Positions 35,209 to 43,725 of a DNA stretch of 64,000 bases are shown piece by piece. The notes under the pieces were generated by a model, which ran no database searches, was not told where the DNA came from, and worked only from the letters and a program-made list of their open reading frames with translations. The position numbers were made by a program, and so were the translations under genes. Each line of letters opens with the position of its first letter. Position 1 is the stretch's first letter. The stretch covers positions 1,042,001 through 1,106,000 of the forward strand of contig NZ_JAGIYY010000001.1 of the NCBI RefSeq assembly GCF_017813335.1, in the 5' to 3' direction. This DNA comes from Tianweitania sediminis. Its GTDB lineage: Bacteria > Pseudomonadota > Alphaproteobacteria > Rhizobiales > Rhizobiaceae.

Positions 35209-35695
35209 TCAAGATCCTGAATCTCTTCTCTCTGCATCTGCGTTAGAAGTCTGTGGCAAGATGCGGGGTACTGCTGCGAGGATGATTAGGACGATCACTG
35301 TCGATAAGATGGCCGTGGCTTCCAATCCGAGTCCCGCAATCACACCGATCCCGGCTGTCGCCCAAATACTAGCAGCCGTAGTCAAGCCCTCGACTTGATG
35401 ATGCGCAGTCCGCACAATTATAGCGCCAGCGCCTAGGAAGCCGATCCCCTGTACGATGCCCTGCAGCACGCGCGACATATCTTCGATAGGCATGCCACTC
35501 TGCAAGGGACCCAAGACAAAAAATCGCTGCACCGACAGCGACGAGCATATGGGTCCGCACCCCAGCACTTCGCCCCTTGCTTTCACATTCGTATCCAAGG
35601 GCTCCGCCAAGTACTGCCGCAATCACCAGGCGCAACGTGGTACGAGTAATGGCAGACAAATCTGGAACGTCCGAAAATTCATCAACGAGGGTCAA
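35209..35695 (-). pseudogene. mgtC: MgtC/SapB family membrane protein, frameshifted
   Basis: On the minus strand the N-terminal half MTLVDEFSDVPDLSAITRTT, LRLVIAAVLGGALGYECESK, GRSAGVRTHMLVAVGAAIF is MgtC. The frame changes in a run of six A residues (plus strand 35518-35523; six T on the minus strand) where five would keep it open. The other half then continues as FVLGPLQSGMPIEDMSRVLQ, GIVQGIGFLGAGAIIVRTAH, VEGLTTAASIWATAGIGVIA. One base inserted in a homopolymer explains the break, so it may be a sequencing error or a phase-variable tract. MgtC proteins aid survival at low magnesium. Confidence 0.87.
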
Positions 35696-35954
35696 CCAGA
35701 TTTCGTGTCCCGAAACAGTTTCCTCTTGCCCATCCTCTGATTGTGGTTAAGGCGCATGCCAGACAAACACTTGATTGGCAATTCGAACGACGAACCACCT
35801 GTGATCGGCTTCGCCATGGCCGAGATGCTGAGGTACTCCGCGAGCGCTGACAACCACATTAGGACATCCGTGCATGATCTCCATTCTTGAAGTCAGCCCC
35901 GCGTCAATGGCCGATGAATACGTGTTGCTCGGCACGTGGTTCGCGCAGGTTTGA

Positions 35955-36380
35955 CCGATCCATTGCGTGCTGGACTGGCGGTCGCCAGTGTCTTGCCGCT
36001 TGCGGCGTTGCTCATTCCGCGGTCTCCCTTGCTTCTCATGGCCGTGATCGTGATATTTCTGGTTGGTTTCTGGGCATCGGAGACTTGAGAGACCTCGTTC
36101 GCCGTCAAGGACGGCCGCCGTATCGTCATAGACGAGGTGGCCGGCTATCTCGCGGGAGTGATGGTCTTAGGACGTACAAGCTGGCTTGCCACGGGCGGCT
36201 TCGCCATACTTATCCTGGCCTTGACCGCTTTAAGCCCTGGCCTTTCACTTGGTTGAAAACTTCTCCGGCGGCCTCGGCATCATGCTCGACGATCTGGCCG
36301 TTGCAATTGCGGTGGGGTTCGCCATTGTCCTGGCGGCGGCGGTTCGTGAACGCTTGGTAAAGAAGCCAATCGCCTCCTGA
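35955..36380 (+). pseudogene. pgpA: Decayed phosphatidylglycerophosphatase A
   Basis: The sequence reads AGLAVASVLPLAALLIPRSP then LVGFWASET, an in-frame TGA, and ETSFAVKDGRRIVIDEVAGY (PgpA core 'KDxxRIVIDEVxG'). A second stop follows LSPGLSLG; then in other frames come KPWPFTWL and ENFSGGLGIMLDDLAVAIAV with end AAAVRERLVKKP, the remaining PgpA motifs (FRxFDxxKPWPI, GLGVMLDD). At least one stop and two frame changes show it is dead. The intact enzyme would dephosphorylate phosphatidylglycerophosphate. Confidence 0.7.
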
Positions 36381-36581
36381 TGTTCACTTATCGCGAAACG
36401 AGCGATGCGCGAACAACACGTTGTCGCAGCTTTTTTCAAAGCATGTGAGACACTGAACCGCCGACCAGGGGTCGCAAGCTGCCGCAGGCCAGAATGGCGT
36501 GATCTGGGCGATGGGGTGGACACCCCCGACGGCATCGATGTGCCAGAAAGGAGTGTTTCAACCATTGAAGAGGAGGCATCC

Positions 36582-37214
36582 ATGTCTGAGGTTACTACGA
36601 TCGGTCTGGATATCGCGAAGAATGTGTTTCATGCGCACGGTGCCGATGAGGGTGGCCGGGGCTTGTTTCCGAAGCACCTGACGCGGGCCAAGCTGCAGGC
36701 CTTCAGCGCCACGCAGCGCGCTGCACCGTGGCGTTGAAGGCTTGCGGTGGCGCGCATCACTGGGCTCGGGAACGGACCAGGCTGGGCCATGAGGTCCGGC
36801 TTATCCCGCCTGCTTATGTGAAGCCGTTTGTGAAGCGGCAAAAGAACCGCGCGGTGGATGCCGAAGCGATCTGCGAGGCAGCGCAGCGTCCGATCATGCG
36901 CTTCGTGGCCGTGAAGAGCGAGGAGCAGCAGGCATCCGCGCTCGTGTTCCGAGCCCGCGACCTCCTGGTTCGCCAGCGCACCCAGCTCATCGCTGCCGTC
37001 CGCGGTAACCTGTCCGAGTATGGCTGGGTCGCACCGAAAGGCCCAACCTACGTCTCGATGCTCTGTGATCTTCTCGATGATGAGTTGGGGGCATGTTAGC
37101 CCTGCAGCGGCGGTCTCAATGTTCCACGTCACGCTCGACCTCCTGACCGATCTCGATGAGCGCATCACCGCTCTGGACAACGAAATCATCCAGCGCGAGG
37201 CAAGGAAGCCGTAA
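36582..37214 (+). pseudogene. IS110-family transposase relic
   Basis: It begins MSEVTTIGLDIAKNVFHAHG with the IS110 DEDD-type start (GLDIAKNVF), continues as EVRLIPPAYVKPFVKRQKNR and AVDAEAICEAAQRP with RFVAVKSEEQQA, FRARDLLVRQRTQLIAAVRG and DERITALDNEI. The frame shifts after QAFSATQR near 36730 and breaks again near 37097, and the whole C-terminal serine-containing domain is missing. It is a truncated, inactive copy. The right-hand end joins the tail of the GH15 gene. Confidence 0.85.
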
Positions 37215-37257
37215 GCGCCGTAATCGGACTTGTTGATCGTGTTCTTGAAGCCGAAGC

Positions 37258-39177
37258 TCAGCAGACTGAGAGGCTCGAGGACCTCGCTGAGGCACATCGC
37301 TGCTGCAGCGCCTCGGCCTCACCGTAGTTCACGGGTGCCATACGCTCAGAACGCTGGATCGCAGGGCCGTGGGCATCAACCAGGTTGCAAGCAGTGTTAA
37401 GGACACCAACGTGTGTGAAGCCTTGAGGGAAATTCCCCAACTGCCTTTGGTCGACCGGATCATACTCCTCCGCAAGCAGCCCCAGGTCATTGCGAAGCGC
37501 CAACAGCCGCGTGAACAGCGCGTTCGCCTCATCCATACGGCCGAGCATAACGTAAACGTCGGCGAGCCAGAACGAACAGGCCAGAAAGGCGCCCTCGCGA
37601 CCGCCGACCCCGTCGTCCACCTCTTCCGTGACGTAGCGGAGTACGAAGCCATCGTGCATCAGTTCCCGTTCGATCGCCGCGACCGTCCCCCTGACGCGCG
37701 GATCGTCGGGGGGCAGGAAGCCAACCTGGGGGATGAGCAGCAGTGCAGCGTCAAGGCTGTCGCTTCCGTAAGACTGAACGAAGCTGTTCTTTCCTGCGTT
37801 GAAACCATGCTCGAGAATGTCAGCTCGGATCTCGTCACGGACGGCCCGCCAATGATCGGTCGGGCCTTCAAGCCCAAACCGCTCGCAGGCCTTGACGGCC
37901 CGATCGAACGCGACCCAGCACATCAGCCTTGAATGGGTGAAAGCGCGCGCAGGACCGCGCACTTCCCATATGCCGTGGTCTGGTTCGCGCCAGACCTTTT
38001 CCACGTGGCCAAGCAGGGATTTCTGAAACTGCCAGGCCTCACCGTGCGGGCTGAGCTCGGCCTCGCGGGCGGCGTGAAGAACGTCCATCAGTTCGCCATA
38101 GACATCAAGCTGGCTTTGCCCGGCCGCTCCGTTCCCCACGCGGACGGGCGGGCTACCTTCGTAGCCCGGTAGCCACGGCACTTCTATCTCCGGCAGCCAG
38201 CGCTCGCCCGAGATCCCGTACATGATGTGCAACTGCTCCGGATGGCCGGCAGCGGCACGCAGCAGCCATTCGCGCCATGCCTCAGCCTCCTCCCGGTAGC
38301 CGCCGTTCAGGAGGGCATAGAGCGTCAGGGTGGAATCCCGGATCCAGCAGAAGCGGTAGTCCCAGTTGCGGGTGCCTCCGATGGCTTCCGGCAGCGACGT
38401 GGTCGGCGCAGCGACGATGCCGCCGGTGGGCTGGAAGGTCAGGAGCTTCAAGGTGATCAGCGAGCGCAGCACCGCCTCTCGCCATGGGCCCTTCGGGTCA
38501 AACCTGCAACGGCCGGACCATTCGCGCCACCAGGAAACGGTTCTGTTGAGGCTTTCTGTGCGGTCAGCCACAAAATGCGGCGTCTTGTGCGAACGGTGGT
38601 AGGACAACGTGAACGGAACGGTCTCGCCTTCGCTCACCTCGAAGGATGCAAGCGTCGTCATGTTCTGCCCTGAAAGGGGCAGGTCGGTATGAAGCTCGAC
38701 CGCATCAGGGCCGCAGATCGCGCTCAACCCATAGTCTCGACGGCGCACCCAAGGGGTGGCTTCGCCGTAATTGAAGCGAAGGATCAGCTCCATCTTCATG
38801 TCAATCCTGCCGCGCACGCCGCTCACGATGCGAACGACGTCGATCTTCTCCTCGTCCTCGGTCAGCGGCATGAAGTCGGTCAGGGTGGCTGCGCCGTCCT
38901 TTGTCTCGAAACGGGTCTCTATGACGGCCGTTCCCGGCAGGTACCGCCGCGTTATGCGGCAGTCCTCTTTCTCGGGCGAAATCTGCCACCGTCCATGCTC
39001 CGGCCCACCAAGGAGAGCCGCAAAGCACGCGGCGGAATCAAAACGGGGAAGGCATAGCCAGTCGATCGAACCGTCGCGGGAAACAAGTGCCGCCGACATC
39101 ATGTTGCCGATCAAACCGTAGTCTTCGATGGGCCGAGATCTCGTGGCCGAGCTCAGGGGAGAACGAATGGTGCTCAT
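37258..39177 (-). CDS. Glycoside hydrolase family 15 (glucoamylase/trehalase-like)
   Basis: 639 aa from the ATG at 39177. The N-terminal beta domain starts RPIEDYGLIGNMMSAALVSR and DGSIDWLCLPRFDSAACFAA. The (alpha/alpha)6 catalytic barrel carries SLPEAIGGTRNWDYRFCWIR with DSTLTLYALL, QSQLDVYGELMDV and EEVDDGVGGREGAFLACSFW, the GH15 acid/base region. Substrates in the family are trehalose or alpha-glucans. The last 30 residues (ERMAPVNYGEAEALQQRCAS onward) look like a non-homologous extension created at the IS110 junction. It is the second gene of a pair with an SDR 2 bp upstream. Confidence 0.93.
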   Translation of the reverse strand: MSTIRSPLSSATRSRPIEDYGLIGNMMSAALVSRDGSIDWLCLPRFDSAACFAALLGGPEHGRWQISPEKEDCRITRRYLPGTAVIETRFETKDGAATLTDFMPLTEDEEKIDVVRIVSGVRGRIDMKMELILRFNYGEATPWVRRRDYGLSAICGPDAVELHTDLPLSGQNMTTLASFEVSEGETVPFTLSYHRSHKTPHFVADRTESLNRTVSWWREWSGRCRFDPKGPWREAVLRSLITLKLLTFQPTGGIVAAPTTSLPEAIGGTRNWDYRFCWIRDSTLTLYALLNGGYREEAEAWREWLLRAAAGHPEQLHIMYGISGERWLPEIEVPWLPGYEGSPPVRVGNGAAGQSQLDVYGELMDVLHAAREAELSPHGEAWQFQKSLLGHVEKVWREPDHGIWEVRGPARAFTHSRLMCWVAFDRAVKACERFGLEGPTDHWRAVRDEIRADILEHGFNAGKNSFVQSYGSDSLDAALLLIPQVGFLPPDDPRVRGTVAAIERELMHDGFVLRYVTEEVDDGVGGREGAFLACSFWLADVYVMLGRMDEANALFTRLLALRNDLGLLAEEYDPVDQRQLGNFPQGFTHVGVLNTACNLVDAHGPAIQRSERMAPVNYGEAEALQQRCASARSSSLSVC

Positions 39178-39179
39178 GG

Positions 39180-40052
39180 TCAGCCAGCGCCTCTGAATGC
39201 AGGATAAAGGCTCATGCCTCCGTCAATGACCAGGCTCGTCCCGGTGACGTAGTCCGATGCGTCCGAGGCAAGCCAGGCGACGGTGCGGCCGATATCCTCC
39301 GGTTCCCCTAATCGACCGTAGGGGATGAGACTGAGGAGGTCCTCCATCTCTGCCTGGGTGTCCCGGCTGGCGGCGTTGATCGGCGTTCGGATTGCGCCCG
39401 GTGCAACCGAATTGACCCGGATCTTCATAGGCGCGAGTTCCTGCGCCATCGATTTCATCAGGAGCATCATGCCACCCTTGGAGGCAGCGTAGTTCGCCTG
39501 AAAGGCCCAGGGGATAAATTCATGCACTGAGCTCGTGAACACGATCTTGCCAGCGGCCAGGGACAGGTTCGGCTGAGGTCCTCGGCGGAGGAATTCACGT
39601 GCGGCCGCTCTGGCGCTGAGGAAGGCGCCGGTCAGGTTGACATCGATTACCGCCTGCCACTGGCTCAGGCTCATCTCGTGGATAGGCGCAGGCCGCTCGA
39701 TGCCCGCATTGGCAACCATGATGTCCAGCCCGCCGAAGAGCCGGAGGGTTTCTCGCACCATCGCGTCGACCTGCTCTTCTTTCGAAACATCGGCGCCGAG
39801 GGCTGCCGCGACTCCTCCGTCGGCTTTGATTTCAGCGACGACCGCCGCCGCCTTCTCCATAGACCCTGCCGTGGGAGGATGGTTGACCAGCACAGAAGCG
39901 CCCGCCTTCGCCAGTGCTTTTGCGGCCGCGTGTCCGATGCCGGACGAAGCGCCGGTCACGATCGCGACCTGCCCGACAAGAGAGTGAGGATCTCGTGACG
40001 AAGGTCGTGTTGCTTCGGAAGGACTAGCGTGCGCGGTATCGGATCTACTCAT
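39180..40052 (-). CDS. Short-chain dehydrogenase/reductase, glucose 1-dehydrogenase-like
   Basis: 290 aa. Cofactor motif LVGQVAIVTGASSGIGHAAA (TGxxxGIG), NAG motif MVANAGIERPAPIHEMSLSQ, catalytic S in KIVFTSSVHEFIPWAFQANY and Y-x3-K in NYAASKGGMMLLM, then MKIRVNSVAPGAIRTPINAA. The C-terminus ASDYVTGTSLVIDGGMSLYP is typical for glucose-1-dehydrogenase-like SDRs. It is encoded 2 bp upstream of the GH15 hydrolase, so glucose freed by the hydrolase may be oxidised. Overlapping palindromes lie 53-79 bp upstream. Confidence 0.93.
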   Translation of the reverse strand: MSRSDTAHASPSEATRPSSRDPHSLVGQVAIVTGASSGIGHAAAKALAKAGASVLVNHPPTAGSMEKAAAVVAEIKADGGVAAALGADVSKEEQVDAMVRETLRLFGGLDIMVANAGIERPAPIHEMSLSQWQAVIDVNLTGAFLSARAAAREFLRRGPQPNLSLAAGKIVFTSSVHEFIPWAFQANYAASKGGMMLLMKSMAQELAPMKIRVNSVAPGAIRTPINAASRDTQAEMEDLLSLIPYGRLGEPEDIGRTVAWLASDASDYVTGTSLVIDGGMSLYPAFRGAG

Positions 40053-40104
40053 CCCGCTGAACTAGGGCGAACGACAATCCTGGCAATTTGTGCGCAATGC
40101 ATTG

Positions 40105-40131
40105 GAGCTAATTAGCTCAACACTATTGAGC
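40105..40131. promoter_or_regulatory. Overlapping palindromes upstream of SDR-GH15 operon
   Basis: GAGCTAATTAGCTC (40105-40118) is a perfect 14-bp palindrome and overlaps GCTCAA-CACTA-TTGAGC (40115-40131), an inverted repeat with 6-bp arms. They lie 53-79 bp upstream of the SDR start, in an otherwise empty 376-bp divergent gap, as expected for a repressor operator. Confidence 0.5.
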
Positions 40132-40428
40132 ATTGTTCGCGCCCTGTCCTCAGCTAAGGATATTCTCGTTGTTCCCCGGGGATGAAACTCCGTGAAGTCA
40201 TGCATGCTGCCCCGAACCCACCGTGCTTTGGTCGAGCCACGATGGAGTGCCGCTCTCCAGCCGAAAATCAAGTACCTCGCGTGGAGTGAGTTTGCCGACG
40301 ACGATCAAGATCTTCTTGAATCCGATGCAACAAAGAAGTTGCTGCCGATCGGCAATTCTATTCGTTTGATCCAAGGCAGGCGTCGGCTCATTCTACTTCC
40401 AGAATGTTCCAAACGCTGAGGTGTGAGG

Positions 40429-41130
40429 ATGCTATACGCCAAGGACATCATGAGCGGTGCAGTTCTATCAATCGGCCCGAACGCCACGATCCTGGAGGCG
40501 GCCAAGCTGATGATCGACGAGAAGATCAGCGCGGTTCCGGTTATCGACGGTAGCGTGTTGGTGGGGATACTGAGCGAGGGAGACCTAATCCATAGGGCGG
40601 AGATCGGAACCGCAGAACATCGTCACTCCTGGTGGTTCCGGCTGTTCCAAGACAGCGGCGTCCTAGCGGAGGAATATGCTCGTTCGCATTCGCGTCACGT
40701 GTTCGATGTGATGACCCGGCATGTGCACACGGTTGCTGAACTGACCCCCATAACGGATGTCGCCGAAGTCCTCGATCGCAACCGGATAAAGCGCGTCCCG
40801 GTCCTTAGGGACCGATCCGTGATCGGAATCGTGAGCAGGGCAGACTTGATGAAGGCGATCGTTGCCGCGGCAAGCGTGGAGGCGCCGCTGTCCCAGGAAG
40901 GGGACGACGACACCATATGTACAAGGTTGCAGGAAGAGTTGCGTGGCCAGCCTTGGGCTAGCGTCAATGGAGCACGCATTGAGGTGAAGAGCGGGTTTGT
41001 CACCCTGAAGGGTGCCATCAGCTGCGAAGACGAACGTAAAGCAACGCGCGTTCTGGCAGAAAGCGTCTCCGGTGTAAGAGGCATCGATGATCAGCGCATC
41101 ATCATCGATCATCCGGCCATGCTGTTTTGA
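40429..41130 (+). CDS. CBS-pair plus BON domain protein
   Basis: 233 aa from the ATG at 40429 with GAGG seven bases upstream (an in-frame GTG at 40423 is less likely). Two CBS motifs are seen: YAKDIMSGAVLSIGPNATIL with ISAVPVIDGSVLVGILSEGD, and VFDVMTRHVHTVAELTPITD with RIKRVPVLRDRSVIGIVSRA. The C-terminus is a BON domain (IEVKSGFVTLKGAISCEDER, VRGIDDQRI). CBS pairs bind adenosyl ligands and BON domains bind phospholipid or form stress-response modules. A histidine-rich insert EHRHSWWFRLFQ lies between the CBS motifs. Confidence 0.9.
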   Translation: MLYAKDIMSGAVLSIGPNATILEAAKLMIDEKISAVPVIDGSVLVGILSEGDLIHRAEIGTAEHRHSWWFRLFQDSGVLAEEYARSHSRHVFDVMTRHVHTVAELTPITDVAEVLDRNRIKRVPVLRDRSVIGIVSRADLMKAIVAAASVEAPLSQEGDDDTICTRLQEELRGQPWASVNGARIEVKSGFVTLKGAISCEDERKATRVLAESVSGVRGIDDQRIIIDHPAMLF

Positions 41131-41239
41131 AGGATGGCACGTTCTCATCTTAGGATCACCTGAGGAACTGCCTTATCACTCGGGATGACTGTACACGCCG
41201 TCGTGAGCCGACACCACGCAGCCACCGCCACCGTAGACG

Positions 41240-41863
41240 ATGGACTTCGGAGGTGGGCTCGGGCACCACGGCACCACCACTGGGTATAGCTGTTGCGGAA
41301 CGGATTCGCCGCGCTCCCGTTGCCGATTCCTGGACAATCCTTTCTTCTCCGTCGGTCACTCGACCCGCTCGATCGAGGATTTTGTTGCATTGCTCAGGGC
41401 CGGAAGCGTCGATTCCGTCGTCGACATCCGCACGGTGCCCCGCTCACGCACGAACCCCCAGTACAACACCGACACGATTGCCAATCATCTTGCGCCTTAT
41501 CAGATTGGCTACACGCACCTTGCCGAGCTCGGCGGCCTGCGCAAGAAGCGCAAGGCGGATCAGGATGACACCAACGCCTTCTGGACCAACCAGAGCTTCC
41601 GCAACTACGCCGACTACGCCATGTCCCAATCCTTTCAGGAGGGACTGGAGCGACTTATCCGGCTCGGTCGAGAGCGCCGGGTTGCCATGATGTGCTCGGA
41701 AGCCGTGTGGTGGCGCTGCCATCGACGCCTCGTCGCTGATTATCTGCTCGCACGCGGCGAGGCGGTGTTCCACCTGATGGGCGGAGCCCGGGTCGAACCC
41801 GCCACCCTTACTTTAGGTGCCCGGCCGCACCCCGACGGCACGATCGGCTATCCTTCCGCCTGA
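41240..41863 (+). CDS. DUF488 domain protein (copy 2)
   Basis: The conserved part NPFFSVGHSTRSIEDFVALL, VVDIRTVPRSRTNPQYNTDT, HLAELGGLRKKRKADQDDTN, FRNYADYAMSQSFQEGLERL and MCSEAVWWRCHRRLVADYLL matches copy 1 at 26.5 kb. The start is doubtful: copy 1 has ATG in front of ENPFFS but this copy has CTG GAC AAT, so the only in-frame ATG is 41240, giving a 32-residue unrelated leader. If CTG is not used, expression may be reduced. It converges with the intact cyclo-ligase gene. Confidence 0.8.
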   Translation: MDFGGGLGHHGTTTGYSCCGTDSPRSRCRFLDNPFFSVGHSTRSIEDFVALLRAGSVDSVVDIRTVPRSRTNPQYNTDTIANHLAPYQIGYTHLAELGGLRKKRKADQDDTNAFWTNQSFRNYADYAMSQSFQEGLERLIRLGRERRVAMMCSEAVWWRCHRRLVADYLLARGEAVFHLMGGARVEPATLTLGARPHPDGTIGYPSA

Positions 41864-42597
41864 GGATCCAGGTGTCAGCTGAGCCTTTCCGAGGCTGCGA
41901 GAGCTCATGGACGGGGGAATCAGGCTCCTCCCGACAACAGGCGCTAGTCAGTGACGATCATATCCATGGGAACGTCGTGGGGCTGGGGGTATATTGTCGG
42001 AATTCGCGCGCTGGCAAAGCCGATGCCGATCCTGCGCGGCATGCGGGGCATGGACGCCAAGGTGCGGTCGAAGAAGCCTCCACCATGGCCAAGACGATAG
42101 TTCGCCGCGTCGAAGCCAACAACCGGTGCGATCACGATGTCCGGCAGCACGGCTGGACCATGTGACGGTACGAGGATGTTCCACACGCCACGCTCCAGGG
42201 GATCTCCGGGGACCCAGATGCGAAACTCCAGCGGCGCGTCCTTCTTGATGACCAAAGGCAGCGCGATACGTCCGCCGCGCTCTATGACCCTGATCGCCCA
42301 GTTGCGCAGGTCCGGCTCACCGCGGAACGGCCAGTAGCTCGAGACGATTTGCTCGCTTACTTCGCCTATAGCTTCGTCGAGTCTATCCGCCAGGCGGCTC
42401 GATCGAAGCGTTCGCTCGTCCGCCTCCACGGCCATGCGCTCCGCAATGAGTCGCCGGCGCTCCGCCTTGCGCCAGCGAGACACATTATTCCAGGTGTCGG
42501 CCCGAACCATTTCCTGCCGGAAGCCCGGTTCCAGTTCATGCAGGAAACAGGGTGGGGAGGCGTATTCATGAACATCGGAGCCTTCAGGATCAGACAT
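41336..42597. repeat. Diverged direct-repeat module, copy 2
   Basis: Counterpart of 26519-27766: the same two genes, order and orientation. Here the ligase is intact and the DUF488 start is degraded, the reverse of copy 1. This complementary damage suggests each copy keeps one functional gene. Confidence 0.85.
41944..42597 (-). CDS. 5-formyltetrahydrofolate cyclo-ligase (intact copy)
   Basis: 217 aa from the ATG at 42597 with GAGGTG upstream. The N-terminal helix VSRWRKAERRRLIAERMAVE, then SSYWPFRGEPDL, IALPLVIKKDAPLEFRIWVP, and the ATP/substrate signature VIAPVVGFDAANYRLGHGGG with FFDRTLASMPRMPRRIGIGF. It makes 5,10-methenyl-THF from 5-formyl-THF with ATP. A longer frame upstream (42651) is not needed. 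Divergent from a LysR-type regulator with an inverted repeat between them. Confidence 0.93.
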   Translation of the reverse strand: MSDPEGSDVHEYASPPCFLHELEPGFRQEMVRADTWNNVSRWRKAERRRLIAERMAVEADERTLRSSRLADRLDEAIGEVSEQIVSSYWPFRGEPDLRNWAIRVIERGGRIALPLVIKKDAPLEFRIWVPGDPLERGVWNILVPSHGPAVLPDIVIAPVVGFDAANYRLGHGGGFFDRTLASMPRMPRRIGIGFASARIPTIYPQPHDVPMDMIVTD

Positions 42598-42662
42598 GGC
42601 GCACCTCAAAGGGACTGCCACAAACTTGCAGCCACCTTTGAGGGAAGGCAAACGGAATTAGA

Positions 42663-42677
42663 TGCACTAAAGGTGCA
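42663..42677. promoter_or_regulatory. LysR-type operator candidate TGCAC-N5-GTGCA
   Basis: Perfect 5-bp arms TGCAC and GTGCA around TAAAG, in the 106-bp gap between the divergent cyclo-ligase and LysR genes, 27 bp upstream of the LysR start. LysR regulators usually bind such dyads to control themselves and the divergent gene. Confidence 0.55.
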
Positions 42678-42703
42678 AGATTATTGCAGCGAGAGGGGGT
42701 GCA

Positions 42704-43540
42704 ATGGACATCGATCGCGCGCGCACTTTTCTTGAGATCGTCCATACGGGAAACTTCCTGAAGGCCGCTGACCGCCTCCACGTAACGCAAACAACGGTTA
42801 GCGCCCGTATTCGGACGCTGGAGGAGGAGCTGGGTCAGCGGCTGTTCGTGCGTAATCGAAGTGGCGCCACGCTAACTGCCGCAGGCCGCGAGTTCGAACG
42901 CTTCGCTCAATCCTTCGTTCAGATCTGGGAGCGGGCGCGCCAGCAGCTTTCCGTCCCGGCCGGGCGCACCAGCATGATCACTCTCGGCGCGGAGCTCAGC
43001 CTTTGGAATCCACTGATGCTCGACTGGCTTGTTTGGATGAAGAAGGAGCAGCCGAAGATTGCCCTGCGCGCCCACGTGGGTGTCCCGGATCAGCTCCTCG
43101 AACAGTTGCGGACAGGTGTGCTGGACATCGCAGTCCTTTATGCGCCCAAGCTGCTGCCCGGCTTCAAGATTGAACTTGTCGAGGAGGAGCAGTTGGTGCT
43201 CGTTCGCTCTCCTCCAGCGGAGAAAAGAGGTGAAATCGATTACGTGCATGTCGACTGGGGTTCCCAGCCCGGTGTGCCGCGCGACTATGGCTCGGCGTTC
43301 ACGGGTGCGGGTGTGGCTGTGAACCTGGGTCCTCTGGCGCTAGGCTATATCCTTCGTGTCGGAGGCAGTGGCTACTTCCGGCGTGGTGCCGTTGCGCCCC
43401 ACATTGCGTCCGGCGAGCTGCAGAAGGTGGGCGGAGCGCCCGAGTTCACGTATCCAGCCTACGCGATCTATGCGGAAGCAGCCGAAGAACGAGACGACGT
43501 CCAGCACGCGCTGCGGGGCCTGAAGCAAGTCGAGCGCTGA
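42704..43540 (+). CDS. LysR-family transcriptional regulator
   Basis: 278 aa with GAGGGGG before the ATG. The HTH is MDIDRARTFLEIVHTGNFLK AADRLHVTQTTVSARI read as two adjoining segments, with the LysR helix LEEELGQRLFVRNRSGATLT. The effector domain follows, with LGAELSLWNPLMLDWLVWMK, VLDIAVLYAPKLLPGFKIEL and EEEQLVLVRSPP. The product is a typical-length LTTR. It is divergent from the 5-formyl-THF cyclo-ligase and probably regulates it. Confidence 0.92.
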   Translation: MDIDRARTFLEIVHTGNFLKAADRLHVTQTTVSARIRTLEEELGQRLFVRNRSGATLTAAGREFERFAQSFVQIWERARQQLSVPAGRTSMITLGAELSLWNPLMLDWLVWMKKEQPKIALRAHVGVPDQLLEQLRTGVLDIAVLYAPKLLPGFKIELVEEEQLVLVRSPPAEKRGEIDYVHVDWGSQPGVPRDYGSAFTGAGVAVNLGPLALGYILRVGGSGYFRRGAVAPHIASGELQKVGGAPEFTYPAYAIYAEAAEERDDVQHALRGLKQVER

Positions 43541-43725
43541 CGGACATTGGCTCCACGGGTCTGGGTTCAACAGCGCGCGGTCACGAGCGTGCGGCTTTTC
43601 TGCCGTTTGGCTTGCCGCTGGCAGCTGCATTCGTCTCTCGTAAGGCGGTACTGCACAAGACGGCCGAGCCTTTGAGGCCGCCGCCAGCGTCCATGCTCCC
43701 GTTCTCGCTAGAGCCGCCTCGCACG

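Noticed and set aside
35747-35935. 62-aa minus-strand frame between mgtC and pgpA relics
   Set aside because: Plausible composition (MEIMHGCPNVVVSARG) but weak start signal and lies in a decayed zone; not enough support to call.
40192-40419. 75-aa plus-strand frame before the CBS-BON gene
   Set aside because: No start signal and no conserved features; more likely 5' untranslated DNA.
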